Assembly: GCA_037974665.1 (NCBI GenBank)
Contig: CM075781.1
Span: 31,969,235 to 32,033,234 of the forward strand
DNA length: 64,000 nucleotides
Origin: Ehretia macrophylla
Lineage: Eukaryota; Streptophyta; Magnoliopsida; Boraginales; Ehretiaceae
Reading direction: 5' to 3'
The position numbers and the translations under genes are program-made. Positions 56,470 to 64,000 of this stretch are shown here, piece after piece; within the stretch, counting starts at the first letter, position 1, and every line of letters begins with the position of its first letter. Under the pieces are notes generated by a model that worked only from the letters and a program-made list of their open reading frames with translations, made no database searches and had not been told where the DNA came from.

Positions 56470-56717
56470 CCCTCACGGGCATAGTTCAGTTGATTCCCGG
56501 GTAGCAGATTGTGGACAAGGACACAGGATCGAGTCCTGGCAGCTGCAGTGTGGGAGTTTCAACCCCTCCTTGTTGGGGGCTGGCTCCTTGTGGACACTAG
56601 GCACTGGTCTTTCTGCCTAAAGAGCCACTGAGTTACCGTGATTTACCTCCTCCACTATCTCCTTGGGGCTGGGGTGTGGGGGCCCTAGGGGCGAGGGTAT
56701 TTTGCCTTTTTGTAGAC
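56470..56717 (+). mobile_element. tRNA-derived SINE, 248 bp, with 15-bp target duplication
   Basis: AAGTACCGAAAGAAG occurs at 56,455-56,469 and again at 56,718-56,732. The head contains an A-box-like 'catagttcagttgattcc' and a B-box-like 'ggatcgagtcctgg'. The tail ends 'tgcctttttgtagac'. This is a well-preserved SINE insertion. Confidence 0.8.
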
Positions 56718-56994
56718 AAGTACCGAAAGAAGATAAAAAGGGAAAGGGGGCACGGGAAAGTATGTAAATGCTTGTAGCTTCTTATCAATGCCCAAATCCA
56801 TAGGGGAACATTAAGGTAATATAGCAGGAAGGCATTAAGAAAGTTGCTTAGAATGAGTTTAGTAAAACACACGTACAGTGGAACTCCTCTAAGCATCACA
56901 ATTCACAATAATGTTTGAAAGAGTCGCATAGTTTAGAGTGTTTTACTTTTGAGTTGCCATGAAAATTCAAATCTCAGGAAAGATAAAAGTAGAT

Positions 56995-57272
56995 TCTGAT
57001 TGGTATACCTTTAATTAATATTTTCCCCCTTGTTAGGTTTAGGTCAGCACAATACAACCTTAGGCTTCTTATATAATCCCGCCCAAACTTGAGAGCCTGG
57101 AATATTTCCAGAGGGACGTCATTGCCATTGCCATTGCCATCGCCATCGCCATCACCATCACCAGCAGCTTCATGGTTTTTCACGTGGAACGTGATGTAAT
57201 ACATAGTACCAGCACAAACTTCTGCACACACTTTCTCAACATCGACAACTTCATACCCCTTTTTCTACCATT
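56995..57272 (-). pseudogene. Cystatin/monellin-like domain fragment
   Basis: On the minus strand the frame GYEVVDVEKVCAEV, then MYYITFHVKN, then EIFQALKFG follows the pattern of plant cystatin-like proteins (valley of YYITF.., then FQA.V). A Gly/Asp/Asn repeat encoded by CCATTG/CCATCG units (57,123-57,163) sits in the loop. The upstream end is a possible acceptor next to 57,272, and no partner exon is found before the copia fossil begins. It could be a remnant or one exon of a gene disrupted nearby. Confidence 0.4.
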
Positions 57273-57299
57273 GCCAAAACCCAAGAGAAATCAACAAAG

Positions 57300-59600
57300 C
57301 AACCGTGCTGAACCATCTTCTGGAAATATTCGGGACGCTGCCTCCGACCTTCAAAATTTTGTCTATTCATTCAGATTATGTTGGTGGTGATGAATTGCTT
57401 ATTGGAGACAGTACTGGGCATCCCAATAACTCACACGGGTTCTTCTAATCTCCTCTCTACTCAATTCTAATTTTATTCTCAAAGATGTGTTGTGTGCTCC
57501 TTCCATTCGCCGTAATTTAATTTCAGTTTCTCAATTTTGTAAACATATAATTGCACATCAATTGAGTTCTTTCCATCATCTTTTTTTGTTGTGAAGGATC
57601 TGATGATAACGGGAAAAGTTGATCACTATTCGATATATATTTGGCTATTTCCATTGAAATCTAAAGCGGATACAACTCTCAAGTTTTTGTCAATTTTAAA
57701 ACTATGGTGGAGAACTATTTTCAACAATCCATTCAAACTTTTTTACTCAGATGGGGAAGGAAAATACACATGACTCACCCTTTGCTCTTAATAAGTTTGG
57801 CATTCCACTCCACAAATCCACGTCAAACTCTCCTCAGGTATGTCAAGCACCCGTAAATGATTTTTCGTTCACTAGACAAACAACGTCCAACATCTCACTC
57901 CACTCACCCAATGATGACCAGATCAAAAAATTGTGTCTTCACACACTGACTCAACCTTCTATCGTAGACGAACCAACATCAGTTTCACATGCCCAGAAAT
58001 TCCCCAAGTGGCGCGCTGCAATGTGTGAAGAGTTCAACGCTTTAGTTCGTAACTCTACCTGGGATTTAGTACCGGCTTATGACACTCAAAACATAATTGG
58101 TTGTAAGTAGATTTCAGGATCAAAAAGAACCCTGATAGAACAATTGCTCGCTACAAGGCACGCCTTGTAGCAAAGGGATTTCATCAGCGTCCGGGAATAG
58201 ACTATCATGCTACTTTCAGTCCAGTCATCAAAACAACCACCATTCGTCTAATTCTGTCACTAGCACTACAGTTTGGTTTGTCTATCAGGTAGCTCGATGT
58301 TAACAATGCCTTTCTTCAAGGCACATTGCAAGGCAATGTTTATATGCAACAACCACCCGGATTTGTTGGCAAACAATTTCCCAACCGTGTGTGTAAGTTA
58401 CGGAAGGCAATATATGGTCTGAAGCAGGCCCCAAGGACATGGTACACAGAATTAAATTTATTTCTCATCTCCATTGGCTTCGAAAACTCAAGAAGTGACA
58501 CATCTTTATTTGTCTTACATCGAGCGCAAGCAGCTAACAGTATATTTGCTCGTTTATGTTGATGATATATTGCTCACAGGGAATGAAATGATGATCATGT
58601 CATCCAGGATATTATTCACACTCTCGCTAAAAGATTTTCTCTCAATGACTTGGGGACACTCAATTACTTTTTGAGAGTTGAAGTGGCAAGAACAAAACAT
58701 GGGCTCTTTTTGTCACAACACAAGTACATGTGTGACTTGCTCAATTCATGCATTGCCTGACTGAGATGCATTGGACAACCGTAAAATGGGTGCTAAGATA
58801 TCTTAAGCAGATCAAATTCCATGGGATTCACCTACGCATATCAGCTCACACTCAACTACATGCGTTTTTGGACGCAGATTGGGCTGGAAAGTGGATGATA
58901 GGAGCTCTACCTCTGCATACATGGTTTTTCTAGGTGCAAACCCCATTAGTTGGTCTTCCAAGAAACAGCGTACTGTGGCAAGATCATCCGCGGAAGCCGA
59001 ATATAGAGCTGTCGCAAGATCATCTGCGGAAGCCGAATATAGAGCTATCGCATCAACCGCTGCTGAGGTAAATTGGATTCAAAATCTATTTCATTAGCTC
59101 AAAGTGACATTGCCGAATCCTCCCACAATATATTGTGACATTGTCGGCACAACTTATATTTACGTGCAAACCCAGTCTTTCACTCACGAATGAAGCACAT
59201 AGCAGTTGATTTCCACTTCATTCTAAACCAAGTACCAAAAAACCAACTTTTCACCAAACCTTTATTTCGCCAACAGTTTCAACGGCATTGTATCAAGATA
59301 GGAGTCCTTGACGGAACCACTATCTTGCGGGGGCATGACAATCATCCATCCGAGTTGCATGCTAAGCATGATATCAGCCAACAAAATGAGCATAAATCAA
59401 GGACTATATCTCAACACAAATCCTAGTTGATTACACAATTGTAAAGACAATAGATTAGGTAATGTGCATATAATCAGGGATTCAAAATCCCTTTGTTACA
59501 ATCACTGTATCTATTTAAAGGACCATGCTCGCACTGAATGAAATGGGCAAACACAATTTTGTGAACAACACTTTCATATACGACACTCGTCTCATCTGCA
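57300..59600 (+). mobile_element. Ty1/copia LTR-retrotransposon fossil
   Basis: A pol remnant of the Ty1/copia superfamily in the forward direction. Recognisable parts, in order, are a pre-integrase/integrase piece, the reverse transcriptase (KAIYGLKQAPR, YVDDILLTG) and the RNase H ([15 protein letters not shown]). A purine-rich tract precedes the probable start of a 3' LTR near 59,336; the LTR end and a 5' LTR were not found. It is clearly broken, with many (of the order of ten) disruptions and internal losses, and is an old inactive copy. Confidence 0.85.
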
Positions 59601-60537
59601 AATTTGAAATTCTGGACTTTTAGGGTGTGACAAATGAACTTTGCACGTTTAGATTTTATCAACAATGTGATTAATTAACCATCAATCTGAACAGACCATG
59701 CATTTTTCCATTGAAAACTAATACTACAGGCCCCAAATCAACTACCAAAAATGGACTAGCTGCTCCAGTCCAGAAACGTGGCACAAAACGTTAGATGAGT
59801 AGTTAGCTAAGGTGACATGCATGGCAAGAATTGGGGAAACTCTCCGACGCGGAGTAGAGAGGTACACCGACGCGTACTGTGGATATGGGAACTTCATAGA
59901 TATAACCTGGGTTGGCAAGGGCATTTTGAGTTCCATTTTTCTTTTTTTTCCTACTCGCGAGAGGCTAACGTTGATTATATCACAATGAGCCGATCGAATG
60001 TTTTCCCTTTCTTACCCTTTCGGTGAGTTCCAATTACTAAGCCCTCGAAGGATACCTTTTTTCTAAAATTATCCCCCCACTGCCACTCCACGCGTGACAC
60101 CTAAATTACATTAACATAGATTTAAATCACATCCCTTACTTGGGGTTTGTTCGTTTGCATCATTATTTTTCTTTTGAAACTTACAATTTATAGGTTCAGA
60201 AAAAGTTACAAGACTTTTGTATTTTGCATCTTACAAAATTACTTATCCCTTTAAATAAGTTGAAAAATATTAGAATCGAAAAAGTACTTTAAAGGGTGAA
60301 TCGAGTGTTTCTTTGACTTTTGTTTGTTGTATTTAATGGATTTGTCAAAAGGAGACCCTTAATTTTACATGGATAAAATTATATCAGTGCTCTTTTGTCT
60401 TTTAAAAACTAATATAAATAGTCCTTGTATTTTGCTAAACTAGCTCACGTGCCCCGTCCTTTTTCCGTCAAAAAAGCTAACGGACATGACAAAAAGATAC
60501 ATTTGCCCTCAAGTAATTAAAAGCCCCTCCTTTTGTT
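59601..60537. other. Intergenic, nothing recognised
   Basis: AT-rich DNA. From about 60,340 on, the text ('ccgtcctttttccgtcaaaaaagctaac' in two blocks) resembles the left interior of the Pack-MULE at 47,212, suggesting a related element edge. Confidence 0.35.
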
Positions 60538-60539
60538 TA

Positions 60540-60636
60540 TTTACATATACATATATATAGATATATATTTACATATACATATATATAGATATATATTTAC
60601 ATATACATATATAGATATATATATATATATATATAT
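60540..60636. repeat. Tandem repeat, 28-bp unit, about 3 copies
   Basis: The unit 'tttacatatacatatatata' + 'gatatata' is repeated, then grades into (TA)n. Confidence 0.85.
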
Positions 60637-60701
60637 AATTTTTTTTGGGGGGCTATAAATCATTTGATAGATAAAAGTTAATAAATTCATGATTGCTCGA
60701 T

Positions 60702-60908
60702 ATGAGAGGCCTTTTCATCTTTGTGCTATTTTTCATAATCTTATTGTTGGTTATTGTGTTTGAAGCTCCGGCGAACTCTAACTACTCCGATCCGGCGTCG
60801 GAAAGCTCAAACGATACTTCCACCAATGATATGAAGCTCGCTGCTTCTTTATTTATTTATTTATTTAGGGAACAATTGCACTTTGTCCCCATTTCTTTTC
60901 TGTCGTAA
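60702..60908 (+). other. Small open frame with a signal-anchor-like start, unproven
   Basis: 68 codons from the ATG at 60,702. It starts MRGLFIFVLFFIILLLVIVF (a strong hydrophobic stretch) followed by a Ser/Asn/Asp-rich part. It lies between sequences that look like edges of a Mutator-related element, so it could be a captured first exon of a secreted or membrane protein. The family is not recognised. Confidence 0.2.
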
Positions 60909-60989
60909 TCCACAGATCATCATTATCAACAACAAGAAGAATACACAAATACATATATATATACACAAACATACACAAAGTGTGGAATC

Positions 60990-61026
60990 ATCGAGATAGC
61001 TCAGCTGGTAGAGCAGAGGACTGAAG
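60990..61026 (+). pseudogene. tRNA-Phe-like 5' fragment, truncated
   Basis: TCGAGATAGCTCAGCTGG and then TAGAGCAGAGGACTGAA match the D-arm and anticodon-loop half of organelle-type tRNA-Phe(GAA). The anticodon stem is not completed and the T-arm is absent, so it is not a functional tRNA gene. Confidence 0.45.
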
Positions 61027-61791
61027 GGTTCTTGGTTTATAATAGAAAATGAAAACAAAATCACATGCTTTTGCAGAGAGAGGCAATCACCCTTTCACAA
61101 AATTCCAATAGCTTTGCTGCTTCACTCCTGAGCTCAAAATTATAACCCAAACATAGTCTCAAAATTCCAATAATTGTTGGAGTTTATTTTTTGGGTTAAT
61201 TAACACTCACATACATATATATATAGCAACTCCGTGGGGGTAGGTCTGACAGGGTAGTGGGGGTGGGGGGGGGGGGGGGGGGGTGTGGTAAGGGCTGAGG
61301 AAGATGATGGATTGAGATAAGGGCATTTATGTCCAAAACCAATAAATATTTCTGACACGTACATTAAAAAATCAGCCTATTTGCATCTGAAGTAATTACA
61401 AGTTTTATTGATAAATGACCAAAATAGCTATGTTAGATAATGGAACTTAAAATTTAACCCTTTTTCTTAGCCATAAAACTAGTGGAGTGTGAGAAATTTA
61501 GATAATAAAATCGAATTATTAAATACAATTAAATTCAAACCCTTTCTCTTCGCCAAAAAATAACTAGTCGAATGCACCATCTCTCACAACGACTGAGTTG
61601 TGTTTAGCTCTATACAGAAACATACAAAAAATTGAAAATCTTTGCATGATCTTTGATTATCTTTTTCCTCTTTTAGCTAAACCAATGATCTAGTAATTAA
61701 TTACTCTTCAGCGGTGACTTTAATGTTTAGCAATAGCGCGTGGACCCGCAAACATCTACGAGTCAGTCAACTTAAATCCTCTTATGCTAGG

Positions 61792-62216
61792 CAAGGGCGG
61801 AACCAGAAATTTTTGTCAGTGGGAACTAAAATTTATAAATTTTAAATTATACGAGTATTTTTTTTCAAAAAATACATAAAATTTTAACGTTTTTATGGGT
61901 CAGTGAGGGCTAAAATTCATAATTTTTTAACTATACGAATACTTTTATTTTTCAGTGAGGACTAACTAATTTTTTTTTAACTAAAAATGCATAAATATCT
62001 AATTTCTTTTCAAAATAAACATAAAAATTTTAACGTTTTTATGGGCCAGTGGGAGCTAAAATTTATAATTTTTGAACTATACTTTTCAGTAGGGGCTAAT
62101 TAATTTTTTTTAACTAAAAATACATAAATATCTAATTTTTTTTCAAAACATACATAGAAATTTTAACGATTTTTATGAGTCAGTGGGGGCTTGGCCCCCA
62201 TATGCCTCCGCCAGTG
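61792..62216. repeat. hAT-like MITE with perfect 8-bp target duplication
   Basis: ATGCTAGG is present at 61,784-61,791 and 62,217-62,224. The ends CAAGGGCGGAAC and CACTGGCGGAGG (right end, reverse complement) are short inverted repeats. The 425-bp interior holds three diverged direct repeats based on 'gtcagtg(a/g)g(g/a)gctaaaat'. It is related to the short copy at 35,521. Confidence 0.8.
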
Positions 62217-62224
62217 ATGCTAGG

Positions 62225-63027
62225 TAGCCATGGCTTCATCAGTGCAGCATCTATCCATCCACGGTCCACCTAACAAATACAATACGGACCAATAGATACT
62301 ATATCAAGGCACCTCAAAGAGTAACTGATGGAAGTTTCTTATGTGCGGTTGTGAAATAAACAAGTGGGCCCCACACTCTATTTCATAACCGCAAGTGTGT
62401 GGTTTCCGCATACAAGAAGAACTCGTAACTGATAAACCCTAAGGAAAGGTACAAAACCGATATGTGGTCTGCCATAAAAAAAGAGGATGAAGTATAATAG
62501 GAAAGCATTTAGAACAATGCCCACTAAAAATGTTTCCTATAAACGTTTCACGCGCAAAAGAGAACCCAACCAACCAACCAACATACATTTTAAAGGCACA
62601 CAATTAAAGGAAACAAACAAGCACAAATGTTTCACCAGAAATAATCTTTTTCCATGCAAGTGCAATGCTAAATATACTTAAAAGAGTATCACTGGATATT
62701 GTAAAACTTGCTCTTAACCTAATTGTTGCTTATTTAGAAAATTGATGCACGTATAAGGAAAGACCTTACAGATATGACACAATGACTATCAACCATATGT
62801 TGCACAAGACAAGGAAAATTACCATATGTTGCAGAAGACGAGGAAAATTTATCCCTTTCATATTGCACAGAACGGATGAACGTAGAAAATAGAGCCTCAC
62901 ACCAGTATATATTGCAATCAAGCAAATAAGACGCAATAAACCGATGGCTAATATATTCTAAATGCAAATGATTACCTGGAACAACCATACTCTCTGAGCA
63001 GTAACATCAAGCTACATCCTCCTGGCC
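62225..63027. other. 3' flank of the PWWP-protein gene
   Basis: Includes a small foldback around 62,338-62,400 (gtgcggttgtgaaata and tatttcataaccgcaa). Nearer 63,027 it holds the probable 3' untranslated region of the PWWP gene. No other gene is seen. Confidence 0.4.
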
Positions 63028-64000
63028 CTAAGATACTGCAGGTGGCAAAACTTTAGATGAGCTTGACGACAAGTAGCTGAGCTGATAAGTCACAGCCAGT
63101 GACCCAAAGATATTGAACATTCCTGCACTGCTGTAAGCAACCTCTGCATCAGAACCCCTCTTAAACACCACTTTGGCATGACGAGACTCGTGATCAACTT
63201 CAGTCTCAGATTCCTTTAACGGCCCAAATCGTCTGAATAATTTATTGAGGTTTATTTCTGAAGGAAGAGAATCCTCTGCAAAGTTCAATATAAGCTCTGC
63301 CGGTGATAACTGCTGCATTTTCCTGTCAAGATCCTGGGCCCATCCCCGTGCCGTTTCGTGATTCCCACTGGAATACCGCTTCCCGGAGTGTGATCGACGA
63401 CTTGATTTCAGAGACCTATCACGATCAGAAGCCACTACTAGCTGATGTTCTCCTCCCTCATTCTCACCATTCTGCAACAGTTGCTCCTCTGGATAGTCTT
63501 GCACGATCCTGTCTGTCCAATAAGAGTCATTCACATCATCAAATTCAAATTCTTCAGTAGCCCCACCAATGGCTTCTGAGGTCTTTCTCTTTCTACCACT
63601 GCCTGGTCTTCCACCAAGTGAATCTGGTCTTCTGCTTGGAACAACTGAATTTCTAAAACACGAGAAGAAAGTAATGACGTCATTTAGAAAGCTGTGTCCT
63701 TTTCTGGGATTTTCTGCCACCAACTGAAGCTGCAAAAGCATCTCCTCTAGAGAAGGGAATTCTGTTGAAACAACCATATTTCCTCCACGCGAACTCTCAC
63801 TTATCCGAGGAGAAACATCATTCCCGTATTTGCTGTTAGCCTTAAATGAAGCTGAACCAGTAAGCTGGCTTGCTACTCTACGAATGCATTCACCAATTTT
63901 AAATGAAGGTTTAGGAAATGTAGATGTGGTAGTGGACACTTTGGCAGCATAAATACTTATTCTCTTTTCTGATCCATCAGTAATGGCATCCACTGCCTTC
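63028..64000 (-). CDS. PWWP domain-containing protein, C-terminal part (gene continues off the window)
   Basis: The open frame runs from the window edge to a TAG at 63,028 and encodes about 324 C-terminal residues. The segments FKIGECIRRVASQLTGS, SLEEMLLQLQLVAENP, LGGRPGSGRKRKTSEA, NDSYWTDRI and LNKLFRRFGPLKESETEV are typical of the conserved C-terminal region of plant PWWP-domain (PDP) chromatin proteins, some of which act with MSI4/5 and PRC2-related complexes. The N-terminal PWWP domain itself is outside the window, so assignment rests on this region alone. No start or splice acceptor is visible before the edge. No breaks were seen. Confidence 0.75.
   Translation of the reverse strand, partial: KAVDAITDGSEKRISIYAAKVSTTTSTFPKPSFKIGECIRRVASQLTGSASFKANSKYGNDVSPRISESSRGGNMVVSTEFPSLEEMLLQLQLVAENPRKGHSFLNDVITFFSCFRNSVVPSRRPDSLGGRPGSGRKRKTSEAIGGATEEFEFDDVNDSYWTDRIVQDYPEEQLLQNGENEGGEHQLVVASDRDRSLKSSRRSHSGKRYSSGNHETARGWAQDLDRKMQQLSPAELILNFAEDSLPSEINLNKLFRRFGPLKESETEVDHESRHAKVVFKRGSDAEVAYSSAGMFNIFGSLAVTYQLSYLSSSSSKVLPPAVS

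Noticed and set aside
60990-61060. Functional tRNA-Phe gene
   Set aside because: Only the 5' half resembles tRNA. The anticodon stem does not close and no T-arm follows.

Overview
This window is nuclear DNA of a flowering plant, very probably a eudicot. The genes carry many introns with GT-AG borders, the intergenic DNA is AT-rich, and several products are plant-specific or plant-typical: TONNEAU1, P-type PPR proteins and organellar adenylate kinase. Mutator-like and hAT-like MITEs, tRNA-derived SINEs, L1-type LINE remnants and a Ty1/copia fossil lie between the genes. An Au-type SINE fits an asterid or another SINE-bearing eudicot, but I cannot name the species.

Layout. 1-2.9 kb: two foldback MITEs and unassigned DNA. 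2.9-6.8 kb (-): organellar adenylate kinase, 4 exons, 285 aa. 9.2-14.2 kb (-): TON1, 8 exons, 265 aa. 14.2-18.4 kb: LINE remnants, a large hairpin and a long AAT/ATT tract. 18.5-21.8 kb (+): LTA4H-like M1 aminopeptidase, 4 exons, 615 aa. 22.7-29.5 kb (-): HAD-IIA hydrolase of the CECR5/HDHD5 type, 12 exons, 374 aa. 32.1-34.5 kb (-): a P-type PPR locus whose 5' part is frame-broken. 37.1-41.6 kb (+): ureidoglycolate hydrolase-like cupin protein, 3 exons. 43.0-45.1 kb (+): a second, intact PPR gene. 51.0-52.5 kb (+): LYR-motif protein, 2 exons. 52.5-62.7 kb: gene-poor DNA with SINEs, a LINE tail, a cystatin-like fragment, a copia fossil and MITEs. 63.0-64.0 kb (-): the 3' end of a PWWP-domain protein gene that runs off the window.

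The most interesting stretch is 31-51 kb. A block running from the last exon of the ureidoglycolate hydrolase-like gene through the intergenic DNA to the first 12 codons of the LYR gene exists twice in tandem (copy A 41.47-43.00 kb, copy B 46.46-51.08 kb). Between the copies lies about 3.3 kb that is an inverted copy of the PPR locus at 31.2-34.2 kb. The result is a chimeric gene. The PPR open frame at 42,969 takes its 5' leader, its start codon and its first 12 codons from the LYR gene, joined in frame to the PPR body. The source PPR locus has meanwhile collected frameshifts in its own N-terminal region. Inside copy B sits a 1.4-kb Mutator-like element with a perfect 9-bp target duplication. 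It carries a fragment of an ASCC2/CUE-domain gene (a Pack-MULE), and copy A still shows the matching empty site.

The genes are ordinary, functionally unrelated plant genes rather than an operon. Targets inferred from family knowledge are plastid or mitochondrion for adenylate kinase, the HAD protein, the PPR proteins and the LYR protein, and the cortical microtubule array and preprophase band for TON1.
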